A stretch of DNA of 64,000 nt from Streptomyces griseofuscus. Lineage in GTDB: Bacteria > Actinomycetota > Actinomycetes > Streptomycetales > Streptomycetaceae. The stretch covers positions 7,997,001-8,061,000 of the forward strand of contig NZ_CP051006.1 of the NCBI RefSeq assembly GCF_014673495.1, read 5' to 3'. Positions 25,501 to 35,835 of the stretch are shown piece after piece (the stretch's first letter is position 1; each line of letters begins with the position of its first letter). The notes under the pieces were generated by a model. It worked only from the letters and a program-made list of their open reading frames with translations. It did no database searches and was not told the DNA's origin. Made by a program: the position numbers and the translations under genes.

Positions 25501-26400
25501 ATGCGCCAGTTCACCGCCGTCGTCAACCCGACCGCGGGCGGCTCCACCGCGGCGGCCACGCTGCTCCAGGTGGCCCGCCTGCTCAGGGAGGCCGGGGCCG
25601 GTCTGGAGACCGAGTACAGCCACAGCCTGGCCCATGCCCAGGACATCGCCCGAAAGGCCGGCGAGCAGGGCCGGATCGTGCTCGCCGTCGGCGGCGACGG
25701 CATCACCGGTGGCATCGGGGGCGCCCTGAGCGGCACCGGAACCGTGTTCGGCATCGTCCCGGCCGGACGCGGCAACGACTTCGCCCGCGCCCTCGAACTG
25801 CCGGCCGACCCGGCCGCCCTCGCGGACATCCTGCTGCACGCCGAGCCCCGGCCCGTGGACACCATCGAGGTGGAGTCCGCCGTGCACCGGCGCACCGTGG
25901 TCCTCGGCAGTGTGTACGCCGGGGTCGACGCGCTGGCCAACCGGTACGCCAACCAGACCCGGCTGCTGCGCGGCGCGGCCGCCTACTACGCGGGCGGCCT
26001 GCGCGCGGTGACCACCTGGCGGCCCGCCGACTACCGCGTCACGGTCGACGGCGAGGAGCACACCCACCGCGGCTACACGGTCGTCGCCGCCAACTCCCCC
26101 TATTACGGCTCCGGCCGGCAGATCGCCCCCGGCGCCCGGGTCGACGACGGCCTGCTGCACATCGTGATGATCAAGGAGGCGCCCCGCCGGCTGTTCTTCA
26201 CCCTGATGAACGAACTGAAGACCGGAACCCACATACGCCGCCCCGAAGTACGCGTCCTGCGCGCCAAGGAGTTGCGCATCGAGTCCACCGGCCCCGTCCC
26301 CTACGGCGCCGACGGCGAGGTGGAGGCCACCTTGCCGGTGACCGTCCGGGTACGGCCCGGGGATCTGCCGGTGCTGTACCGGCCCGCGGACACCGCCTGA
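25501..26400 (+). CDS. Diacylglycerol/sphingosine kinase-family lipid kinase
   Basis: A 299-residue member of the DAGK catalytic-domain family. VVNPTAGGSTA near residue 7 and the nucleotide motif AVGGDGITGGIGG near residue 62 are the family hallmarks, followed by GIVPAGRGNDFARAL near 83. The C-terminal beta-domain holds VVAANSPYYGSGRQIAPGA spread over about residues 194-213 and IESTGPVPYGADGE near 260. It lies 34 bases after the flavoprotein gene with GGAGG 8 bases upstream, so the two form an operon. It probably phosphorylates diacylglycerol or an ether analogue at the membrane. Confidence 0.92.
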   Translation: MRQFTAVVNPTAGGSTAAATLLQVARLLREAGAGLETEYSHSLAHAQDIARKAGEQGRIVLAVGGDGITGGIGGALSGTGTVFGIVPAGRGNDFARALELPADPAALADILLHAEPRPVDTIEVESAVHRRTVVLGSVYAGVDALANRYANQTRLLRGAAAYYAGGLRAVTTWRPADYRVTVDGEEHTHRGYTVVAANSPYYGSGRQIAPGARVDDGLLHIVMIKEAPRRLFFTLMNELKTGTHIRRPEVRVLRAKELRIESTGPVPYGADGEVEATLPVTVRVRPGDLPVLYRPADTA

Positions 26401-26473
26401 CCCGTGTGCGGGGCGGCCCGTCTGGGTAGGCGAGCAGCGACCGGGGGAGCGGCGGACAAGGGGGAGGAAGCGC

Positions 26474-26812
26474 ATGGAGAGCGCCGTACAGGCCGTCGTC
26501 GTGTACGACGGCCGGCTGCTGCTGGTGCGGGAGGCGGACGGCTGGGGGCTGCCGTCGGGCACCGGGCAGCCGGCCGAGACGGCGGAGGCCACCGCCGCAC
26601 GTGTGGTCTATGAACTCACCGGCTATCTGGCCGACGGTTCCGCGGCGCTGGACGGCGGCCCGGCCGTGCTGTGCCAACTCCTCAGCGAGGACCCCTCGGA
26701 CGGCGCCCGGCTCGCCCCCGAGGACATCCGCTGGACGCCGAACGGCGAGACCGCGGGCCTCGCACTGCCCGAGGCCGTGCGCGACTACCTGGAGGGGCAC
26801 ACCCCCGTGTGA
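26474..26812 (+). CDS. Nudix-fold protein with degenerate catalytic box
   Basis: A 112-residue Nudix-type protein. The start of the box, G-x5-E-x7-R, is conserved in GTGQPAETAEATAAR. The remainder reads VVYELTGY where R-E-U-x-E-E-x-G-U is expected, so two of the three metal-binding glutamates are replaced by Val and Leu. It may have lost pyrophosphatase activity and kept only ligand binding. The protein is also shorter than typical Nudix enzymes. GGGGGAGG precedes the ATG by about 9 bases. It sits between the lipid kinase and an oppositely oriented thioesterase. Confidence 0.82.
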   Translation: MESAVQAVVVYDGRLLLVREADGWGLPSGTGQPAETAEATAARVVYELTGYLADGSAALDGGPAVLCQLLSEDPSDGARLAPEDIRWTPNGETAGLALPEAVRDYLEGHTPV

Positions 26813-26818
26813 CCCGCC

Positions 26819-27208
26819 TCAGGGTTCCCCTTCGAGGAACCGCCGCCGGTCCACGACCGCCCGGTCGATCTCGCCCTCCGCGACCGGCAGGCCCGCCGCG
26901 TCGACGGCCCGCACCGCGAAGGTCAGCCGGCGCGCGCCCGTCCGGGCCGGCGCCCGGGCCGTCACCTCGACCCGGCCGCCGACGTGCGTCGCGCGCAGAT
27001 GCCGCACCCGTACGGCGGTCCCCACGGTGGTCTCGCCCGGACCGGTGAACGGCGCCGCGGCGCGCACGGTCGCCGCCTCCAGCCAGGCGATCAGCCGGGG
27101 CGTGCCGAGCACGGGCACCTCACCGCTGCCCAGCGCCCGCGCGGTGTCGGCATCGGTGACCCGGTGCACATCGGACACCTGGGGGGCGTCGCTCACCTCG
27201 TCGCGCAT
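26819..27208 (-). CDS. FlK-like hot-dog thioesterase
   Basis: A 129-residue single hot-dog domain protein. VTDADTARALGSGEVPVLGTPRLIAWLE spans about residues 17-44 and matches the fluoroacetyl-CoA-thioesterase-like family, including the segment that carries the catalytic Thr and Glu. ETTVGTAVRVRHLRATHVG near residue 58 holds the conserved His. It should hydrolyse a small acyl-CoA. There is no fluorinase nearby, so a housekeeping or detoxifying role is more likely. It converges on the Nudix gene and diverges from the DyP peroxidase gene. Confidence 0.88.
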   Translation of the reverse strand: MRDEVSDAPQVSDVHRVTDADTARALGSGEVPVLGTPRLIAWLEAATVRAAAPFTGPGETTVGTAVRVRHLRATHVGGRVEVTARAPARTGARRLTFAVRAVDAAGLPVAEGEIDRAVVDRRRFLEGEP

Positions 27209-27311
27209 CTCCCCACGTTAAGGCGCCGAGCGGCGCTCCGACCTGCCGAGCCCGCGGGGCCGGGCCATGCTGGAACGGTCCGGCTCCGCCCCGTACGAGG
27301 AGGCAGGTCCC

Positions 27312-28280
27312 GTGCCCGAGTCGCAGCCCGTCGTCGTCCCGCCCGCCAGGGCCGCCGTGTTCCTCGTCGTCACCATCGACCAGGGCGGCGAGGACACCGT
27401 CCGGGACCTGTTGCAGGATGTGTCGGCCCTGCGCCGTTCGGTCGCCTTCCGCGCCCCGCCCGAGGAGCTGAGCTGCGTCGTCGGCATCGGCTCAGCCGCC
27501 TGGAGCCGGCTGTTCAGCGGGCCGCGCCCGCGCGATCTGCATCCGTTCAAGGAGCTGGACGGCCCGCGCCACCAGGCCCCGGGCACCCCGGGCGACATCC
27601 TCTTCCATGTCCGCTGCCGCCGCATGGACCTCTGCTTCGAACTGGCCCGGCTGTTCGCCGAGCGGCTGGAGGGCGCCGCCACCGTGGTGGACGAGGTGCA
27701 TGGCTTCAAGTTCTTCGACGAACGCGATCTGCTCGGCTTCGTGGACGGCAGCGAGAACCCCGAGGGCGAGATCGCGGACGACGCGGTGTTCATCGGCGAC
27801 GAGGACCCTGACTTCCGCGGTGGCAGCTATGTGATCGTGCAGAAGTACCTGCACAACATGAAGGGCTGGAACGCCCTGTCCGTCGAGGAGCAGGAGAGGA
27901 CCATCGGGCGCACCAGGCTCGCCAACATCGAACTCCCCGACGACGTGAAGCCCGCCGATTCCCACGTGGCCCTCAACACCGTCACCGACGAGCACGGGAA
28001 CGAACGCAAGATCGTGCGCGAGAACATGCCCTTCGGGAACATCGCGCAGGGCGAGTTCGGCACCTACTTCATCGGCTACGCACGCACACCCGAGGTCACG
28101 GAGTCCATGCTGCGCAATATGTTCCTCGGCCGGGACCCCGCGTCGCACGACCGGATCCTCGACTTCTCCGTGCCGGTCACGGGCTGTCTCTTCCATGTGC
28201 CGACCATCGCCTTCCTCGACGATCTCCCCGCCCGGCCTCCGCTTGCGGGCCACTCGGCGCCGGGGTTCAGTGAGAACTGA
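27312..28280 (+). CDS. Dye-decolorizing (DyP-type) heme peroxidase
   Basis: A 322-residue heme peroxidase of the cytoplasmic B type. The distal GxxDG motif is GFVDGSENP with Asp145. The proximal heme ligand is His218 in DSHVALNT, and the distal Arg is Arg236 in IVRENMPFG. It has no Tat signal, and the C-terminal tail (PPLAGHSAPGFSEN) does not resemble known encapsulin-targeting peptides. The GTG at 27312 is supported by GAGGAGG about 8 bases upstream. It oxidises phenols, dyes or metals with hydrogen peroxide. The Clp-type ATPase gene begins 23 bases after its stop, so the two may be co-transcribed. Confidence 0.93.
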   Translation: MPESQPVVVPPARAAVFLVVTIDQGGEDTVRDLLQDVSALRRSVAFRAPPEELSCVVGIGSAAWSRLFSGPRPRDLHPFKELDGPRHQAPGTPGDILFHVRCRRMDLCFELARLFAERLEGAATVVDEVHGFKFFDERDLLGFVDGSENPEGEIADDAVFIGDEDPDFRGGSYVIVQKYLHNMKGWNALSVEEQERTIGRTRLANIELPDDVKPADSHVALNTVTDEHGNERKIVRENMPFGNIAQGEFGTYFIGYARTPEVTESMLRNMFLGRDPASHDRILDFSVPVTGCLFHVPTIAFLDDLPARPPLAGHSAPGFSEN

Positions 28281-28303
28281 CCCCTTGCGCACCAGGAGTT
28301 CTC

Positions 28304-30805
<2,502 letters not shown>

Positions 30806-30824
30806 CGCGCCCTCCGGGTGTCTT

Positions 30825-31292
30825 CTACGACGCTCCGCCGATCGACTCCACCACCGCGCTCGCGGGCCCGTCCGGGGTGTCGTACCGCACGCTGTCCCCG
30901 GCCCGGCACCCGAGCAGCGCCCGGCCGAGCGGGCTGTCCTCGGTGACCAGGTTCTGGTCCAGGGCCTCGGCGCCCTCGCCGATGGACAGCGTCTCCACCG
31001 AGCCGTCAGCGAACCGCACGGTGACCGTGCTGCCCACTCCGACCACATCGGTGCGCGCGGGCCCGGCCCGGTCCGCCTCGTGCAGCCGCTCGGTGATGTC
31101 CGCGATCCGCCGCTCCAGCCGGTCGAGCTGGTCCACCCGCTGCAACTCGTCCGCCTGATCGGCCTGGTCGCCCACGTCGGGATTGCCCTTCAGCGTCCCG
31201 GCGACCATCTGCCGTTCCTCCCGCAGATCCGCCAGCTCCTGCTCCAGCGCACTGCGCGCTTCGGCGCTGATCGGTTCGGGGCCATCGGTCAT
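30825..31292 (-). CDS. GreA/GreB-family transcription elongation factor paralogue
   Basis: A 155-residue protein. The N-terminal coiled coil (about residues 8-72, rich in heptad Leu/Glu/Arg) and the C-terminal FKBP-like domain (about 82-152: VVGVGSTVTVRFADGS, SPLGRALLGCRAGDSV) match Gre factors. The acidic tip residues expected at the coiled-coil turn (Asp-Glu pair) appear only as NPDVGDQADQ, so RNA-cleavage stimulation is uncertain. Streptomyces carry several such paralogues. It is convergent with the Clp gene, with 19 bases between stops. Confidence 0.9.
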   Translation of the reverse strand: MTDGPEPISAEARSALEQELADLREERQMVAGTLKGNPDVGDQADQADELQRVDQLDRLERRIADITERLHEADRAGPARTDVVGVGSTVTVRFADGSVETLSIGEGAEALDQNLVTEDSPLGRALLGCRAGDSVRYDTPDGPASAVVESIGGAS

Positions 31293-31416
31293 CGCTGCTC
31301 CAGTCGACGGGGATCGGGACGGATCCAGGCGGATCGAAGGGAAACGAAACGGGACAAAAGGGGGTTCGCTTCCGCATCGTATGCGCTGGACCGGCGGGGG
31401 AGCGCGACCCGGCTCG

Positions 31417-32019
31417 CTAGGGATGGAGCTTTTTCCCCTCGGCGAGCATGGCGACGAACTTCGCGATGCGGGCCGCCCTGGTCCCGGGCTTCTTGGCCTC
31501 CTCGATCCGGTGCAGGACCGAGTAGCGGTTGCGGCTGTCCAGGGTGGTGAAGAACGCGGCGGCCGCCGGCTCGGCGTCCAGGGCCGCCCGGAGGTCGTCG
31601 GGCACGGTGGCCGCGCGCGGACCGGCGTACGCCGCAGCCCAGCGGCCGTCCGCGCGGGCCCGCTCCACCTCGCGCAGCCCGGCGGGCCGCATCCGGCCCT
31701 CCTCGATGAGCCGGGTGGCCTTCTCCCGGTTGACCTGGGACCACCGGCTGGCGGACCGCCGCGGGGTGAAGCGCTGGAGCCAGTGCTGTTCGTCCAGCTT
31801 CCGCTTCTGGCCGTCGATCCAGCCGAAGCAGAGCGCCGCCTCCAGCGCGCCCCGGTAGTCGACGCCGTCGGGCCCCGCGACGCTCTTGCGGGCGAGTTTC
31901 AGCCAGACCCCCGTGGCGTCCGCGTGGTGGTCCTCCAGCCACTTCTCCCACTCCTCGGGGGTGGCGAAGAAGAGCACCGGATCGGTCGCGTGGGATGAGC
32001 CGTCAGACATGGTCCTCAT
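31417..32019 (-). CDS. YdeI/OmpD-associated family protein
   Basis: A protein of about 200 residues in the YdeI family. DPVLFFATPEEWEKWLEDHH near residue 13, GALEAALCFGWIDGQ near 57, and the RFTPRRSASRWSQVN block near 84 are diagnostic. The C-terminal part AFFTTLDSRNRYSVLHRIEEAKKPGTRAARI, split by family gaps, completes it. Members are linked to bacteriocin or antimicrobial-peptide tolerance in other bacteria; the mechanism is unknown. Either the ATG at 32019 or the one at 32010 could be used; neither has an ideal ribosome binding site. Confidence 0.87.
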   Translation of the reverse strand: MRTMSDGSSHATDPVLFFATPEEWEKWLEDHHADATGVWLKLARKSVAGPDGVDYRGALEAALCFGWIDGQKRKLDEQHWLQRFTPRRSASRWSQVNREKATRLIEEGRMRPAGLREVERARADGRWAAAYAGPRAATVPDDLRAALDAEPAAAAFFTTLDSRNRYSVLHRIEEAKKPGTRAARIAKFVAMLAEGKKLHP

Positions 32020-32064
32020 GAAATCCCGTCGGCCCGGGGCCGGTCAATCGGGAGGTGACCGGCG

Positions 32065-33034
32065 TCAGTTCGGGTGCAGCGCCCGGTGCAGTGTGCGGGT
32101 CGCCAGCTCGATGGCCGTACGGGCCGCGTGGGTGTCGCGCAGGGCGTTGAGCATGACGAAGTCATGGATGATGCCCTGGAACCGTACGGCGGTCACCGGG
32201 ACGCCGGCCGCGCGCAGCTTGGCCGCGTACGCCTCGCCCTCGTCGCGCAGCACATCCGCCTCGCCGGTGATGAGCAGCGCGGGCGGCGGGCCGCTGAGCT
32301 GCTCGGTGGTGGCGCGCAGCGGCGAGGCGGTGATCTGGGCGGTCGGTCGCGTCGGTCGTGTACTGGTCCCAGAACCACTGCATGCCGTCGCGGCGCAGGA
32401 AGTAGCCGGTGGCGAACTGGTGGTACGACGGTGTGTCGAAGTTCGCGTCGGTGACCGGGTAGAACAGCACCTGCTGGACCAGCGCGGGACCGCCGCGCTC
32501 CTTGGCCGTCAGAGTGCGGGCGGCGCTCATGTTGCCGCCGACCGAGTCCCCGGCCACCGCCGTCCGGGAGCCGTCCAGGTCCTTGGTCGCGCCCTGCTCC
32601 GCCACCCACCGGGCGACCGTGTAGTTCTGCTCGATGGCGACGGGACAGCGGGCCTCGGGGGAGAGGTCGTACTCGGGGAAGACCACCGCGGCCCGCGCCC
32701 CGACGGCGAGTTCGCGCACCAGGCGGTCATGGGTGTGGGCATTGCCGGACACCCAGCCGGCGCCGTGCAGATAGAGGATGACCGGGAGGCTGCCCGAGGC
32801 TCCCGCGGGCCGCACGATCCGCGCCCGGACGCTGCCCGTGGGGCCGCCCGAGACGGTGATCCACTCCTCGTCGACCGCCGGTTTCCCGATGTCCCCGGAC
32901 CGCACCTCGTCGACCGCCTTACGGCCCTCCGCGGGCGGCAGGTCGAACAGGAACGGCGGCTTCGCGGTCGCCGCCGCGAACTCGGCCGCCGCGGGCTCCA
33001 GTACCGGCTGCGGGGGCGCTACGGCATCGGACAT
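32065..33034 (-). pseudogene. Alpha/beta hydrolase (HSL-type esterase), frameshifted
   Basis: The gene reads as an intact hormone-sensitive-lipase-type esterase from ATG 33034 (GAGGAG site). It has YLHGAGWV (oxyanion hole), GDSVGGN (nucleophile Ser) and a normal run to FWDQYTTDATDR. At about 32335-32345 the frame breaks, and the conserved C-terminal part, including the GEAYAAKLRAAGV and HDFVMLNAL segments with the catalytic His, continues in another frame to the stop at 32065. One extra or two missing bases explain this. It is either a recent pseudogene or a base-call error. In the unshifted reading the product would lack the catalytic His. Confidence 0.82.
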
Positions 33035-33187
33035 CGGATCTCCTCGAAACATCTCCCGCCCCCTGCACGGTTTCTCCGGGTGTCGCACGCGGAGTGCCCG
33101 GGGTGCGTCCCGCCCCGCCCCGGGACCGGGGACACCGGCGCCGGGAAAAGGGGATGATCAAGTGGCGGGTCACGAGAGAGTGTGCGC

Positions 33188-33742
33188 ATGGAGTTCCTCT
33201 GCCACCACCGCGACCGTTCCGACTCCCTGGCCCTGCGCATGGAGTTGCTGGAGGAGCACTGGTCGTACATGGACCGGTTCGCCCAGGAGATGATCGCCCG
33301 CGGTCCGACGCTCGCGGGGGACGGTGAGACGCCCACCGGCAGCGTGCACATCCTGGACCTGCCGGACGCCGCGAGGGCCCGCGCGTTCGCCTTCGACGAG
33401 CCCGGCTACCAGGCGGGCGTCTACCGGGACGTGCTGCTGCGACGCTGGCGCAACCTGCTCGGGCGGACCATGTGGGACTTCCCCGGCGGCCCCACCGACG
33501 GCGACCGCTTCCTGGTGCTCGGCCTCGGCGCGGGCGAGCCCGCCGACCTCACGGTCCCGGCCGGGCGCGGCGACGATCTGATCGCCTACGGCCCCCTGCT
33601 CTCCGACGACGCCACCGCCTGGCTCGGCACCGCGGCCCTGCTCAGGGCTCCCGGTCCGGCCGCCGCCCGCGCCCTGCTGACCGAGGACCGGTACGCCGAC
33701 ATCGAGGTCCACCCCTGGCGGTTCGGCGGCCGCTCACAGTGA
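33188..33742 (+). CDS. YCII-related conserved protein
   Basis: A 184-residue protein made of two YCII-like ferredoxin-fold repeats. The first half (residues about 1-80) has EEHWSYMDRFAQEMIARGPT and ILDLPDAARARAFAFDEPG, the usual YCII pattern. The second half repeats it with DDLIAYGPLLSDDA and LTEDRYADIEVHPW. Such proteins are small enzymes or sensors with unknown substrates. The ATG at 33188 has GAGAG 7 bases upstream. Its stop overlaps the stop of the ClC gene tail to tail by 9 bases. Confidence 0.82.
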   Translation: MEFLCHHRDRSDSLALRMELLEEHWSYMDRFAQEMIARGPTLAGDGETPTGSVHILDLPDAARARAFAFDEPGYQAGVYRDVLLRRWRNLLGRTMWDFPGGPTDGDRFLVLGLGAGEPADLTVPAGRGDDLIAYGPLLSDDATAWLGTAALLRAPGPAAARALLTEDRYADIEVHPWRFGGRSQ

Positions 33743-35149
33743 TGTGTCCTGGACGTCGGCCGGGGCGGGCCGCGGCCGACGGCTCGCCCGCAGCCGGCTG
33801 ACCAGGAGGGCGGTCACCGCGGCGAGGACGAGCAGCGGCATCTGGTTGTACGCGTCGCGGCCGAGCAGCAGGACGGCCAGGACGCAGCTGGTGAGCGGCA
33901 GCCCGGTGACGACGGTCGCCGCAGCCGAGATGCCGAGCGCGAACGCGGGGGCGGTCCCGAGTCCGGGCAGGCCCGCGCAGGCCAGCCCGGTCGCCACCCC
34001 GAGCAGCACGGCCGGGAAGATCGGGCCGCCGCGCAGACTGCCCAGGCTGATGCCCCAGGCGAGCGCCTTGCACAGGACCAGCGCCACCAGCGCGAGCACC
34101 GACCACCCGTGCGGGTTCTCGGCCAGCTGCCCGAGCGTCGTCTGCCCCGACAGGGCCGCCTCCTCGGGCGAGCGGCCGGTCAGCAGGGCGTACGCGGTCA
34201 GACAGACCCCGGCGGCCACGGCGCACACCACGGTGCGCACCGCCGTACCCCGTGCGGAGGTCCAGCGGTGGGTGCGCTCGCCGAGCCCATGGGCCACCGA
34301 GACGATCACGGCGATCAGCGCGGCCGCGGGCAGCCCCCACAGGAAGTCGCCCGCGTCCGGGACGGTGTCCGGGGGCACCTTCGGCAGCCCGAGGGCGCCG
34401 ATCGACAGGCCGGTCCAGTGGCCGAACCCGGTGAACACGAGTGCGCCCGCCCCGCTCGCGGCCAGGCAGGGCAGCAACAGCACGGCGAGCCGGGGCCCGG
34501 CGAGACCGGCGGCCTCCATGACCATGACGGCGGCCACCACCGGGCCGCCCAGGATGGTGGAGATGGCCGCGGTGGAGCCCGCGGTGGCCACGACCGTCGC
34601 CGAGGCGGCGTCCGCCGGGTGCCGGCGCAGCGCGCGCACCCCGAGCAGGGCGAGGGCGGACCCGACCGCCATCAGCGGCGCCTCGGGACCGAGGGTCACG
34701 CCCAGCGGAAGGGTGAGGACGGCGGCCAGCACCACGCCCGGCAGGGCGCGGGGGCCGATGGGGTCCCCGCCCAGACCGTGCACCGGGACATGCCCGCCGG
34801 CGCCGGGCAGCCGGGTGATGATCGGGGCCAGGATCAGTCCGGCCAGCGCCAGCGTGGGCAGCGGCCACCACCAGGGGGCGTGCCCGAGCCCGAGCGCGTG
34901 CGGCAGCTCCTGCCACACCTGGTGCTGGAGCCAGTGCTGGAGGCTGACGAAGAAGAAGCTGGCGAGCGCGATCGGCACCCCCAGGGCGAGGGAGAGTGCC
35001 AGCAGCCGGAGATAGCCGCGGCTCAGCAGAGCCCGCGCCGGGTCGTCGGCGGCGGGCGACCGGCCGTCTTCGGCCTCGCGAGATCGACCGTCCTCGGCCT
35101 CGCGGGACCGACCGTCGTCGGCCGCGGAAGGCCCGACCGTGCCGCTCAC
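33734..35149 (-). CDS. ClC-family chloride channel/transporter
   Basis: A 471-residue integral membrane protein with about ten to twelve helices. ClC landmarks are present in order: GAGGHVPVHGLGG, GVTLGPEAPLMAVG in place of the GREGP region, and GGPIFPAVLLG for the GxFxP selectivity motif. The Glu sits two residues after Gly-Pro instead of before it, so the gating glutamate position is divergent. The N-terminus has a short repeat (DGRSREAE twice, then DGRSPAAD) that is cytoplasmic and probably disordered. The GTG at 35149 has GGAG 5-6 bases upstream. It may move chloride or fluoride; the ion is unknown. Confidence 0.87.
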   Translation of the reverse strand: MSGTVGPSAADDGRSREAEDGRSREAEDGRSPAADDPARALLSRGYLRLLALSLALGVPIALASFFFVSLQHWLQHQVWQELPHALGLGHAPWWWPLPTLALAGLILAPIITRLPGAGGHVPVHGLGGDPIGPRALPGVVLAAVLTLPLGVTLGPEAPLMAVGSALALLGVRALRRHPADAASATVVATAGSTAAISTILGGPVVAAVMVMEAAGLAGPRLAVLLLPCLAASGAGALVFTGFGHWTGLSIGALGLPKVPPDTVPDAGDFLWGLPAAALIAVIVSVAHGLGERTHRWTSARGTAVRTVVCAVAAGVCLTAYALLTGRSPEEAALSGQTTLGQLAENPHGWSVLALVALVLCKALAWGISLGSLRGGPIFPAVLLGVATGLACAGLPGLGTAPAFALGISAAATVVTGLPLTSCVLAVLLLGRDAYNQMPLLVLAAVTALLVSRLRASRRPRPAPADVQDTSL

Positions 35150-35294
35150 GCCCGCTCCACCTCCACCGCCCTCGGCGCCCTCGGACGGCGTTCGGCAACG
35201 CACCGGGCGGGCTTCAGTAAACGGCCGCCCGCCCCGCCCCGCATCTCGGCGGGCGCCTGATCAGCCCAAGGACCCGGGCGCGGCGGCTTCGTCC

Positions 35295-35340
35295 AGCGCC
35301 AGCCGCATGAGGGTCAGAGCGCCAGCCGCATGAGGGTCAG
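35295..35340. repeat. Exact 23-bp tandem duplication at a gene end
   Basis: The 23-base unit beginning AGCGCCAGCCGC occurs twice without change (35295-35317 and 35318-35340). It spans the stop codon of the GNAT gene. Removing one copy would extend the protein by about ten codons. Confidence 0.85.
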
Positions 35341-35799
35341 ATCGAGCCGGCGGCCGAACTTGATCCCGGCCTCCCGGACCGTTCCTGCGTGCTCGAACCC
35401 GAAGCGCTCATGGAGCCGGATCGAGGCACCGTTGCCCGCCTCGATCCCAGCGATCATGAGGTGATGGCCCGCCGCGCCCGCCGCCGTGATGAGCGTGGTC
35501 AGCAAGGTGGAGCCGATGCCGAGCCCGTGCCGGCCCTCGCGGACGTAGACCGAGTCCTCCACCGTGTGCCGGTAGCCCTCCAGCTCCCGCCACGGCGCGA
35601 ACACGGCGAACCCCGCCACCTCGCCGCCCGCCTCGGCCACGAACGCCGAACCGCGCTCCAGATGCCGCGCCAGCCAGGCCGCGCCCTCGGCGGCCGACTG
35701 CGGGATCTCCGTCCACAGGGCCGTCGAGTGCTCGATCGCGTGGTTGCGGATCGCACGCACCGCCTCCGCATCACCGGCGCACGCCGGGCGCACGGTCAC
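35314..35799 (-). CDS. GNAT acetyltransferase, phosphinothricin-acetyltransferase-like
   Basis: A 161-residue GNAT of the PAT/YncA type. It opens VTVRPACAGDAEAVRAIRNHAIEHS (family N-terminus, residues 1-25), has the acetyl-CoA loop GRHGLGIGSTLL, and ends with GFEHAGTVREAGIKFGRRLDL. Relatives acetylate phosphinothricin, methionine sulfone or similar amines. The GTG at 35799 with GAGAGAG 8 bases upstream is preferred, because ATG 35829 would overlap the divergent regulator start. The last residues come from a 23-bp duplication that moved the stop codon. Confidence 0.88.
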   Translation of the reverse strand: MTVRPACAGDAEAVRAIRNHAIEHSTALWTEIPQSAAEGAAWLARHLERGSAFVAEAGGEVAGFAVFAPWRELEGYRHTVEDSVYVREGRHGLGIGSTLLTTLITAAGAAGHHLMIAGIEAGNGASIRLHERFGFEHAGTVREAGIKFGRRLDLTLMRLAL

Positions 35800-35815
35800 C
35801 GCACGATCTCTCTCA

Positions 35816-35835
35816 TATATTGGAAGCATGTCCAA
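35816..35835 (+). promoter_or_regulatory. -10 element and TTGGA/TCCAA dyad over the XRE start
   Basis: TATATT (35816-35821) lies 6 bases before the ATG at 35828, fitting a leaderless message. The dyad TTGGA-N6-TCCAA (35820-35835) covers the start codon and is a likely autoregulatory operator also reaching the divergent GNAT promoter. Confidence 0.5.

Noticed and set aside
26819..27208. Fluoroacetate resistance by the FlK-like thioesterase
   Set aside because: No fluorinase or related genes are present; FlK-like proteins are common with other acyl-CoA roles.
27312..28280. DyP peroxidase as encapsulin cargo
   Set aside because: No encapsulin gene is in the window, and the C-terminal tail lacks a known targeting motif.
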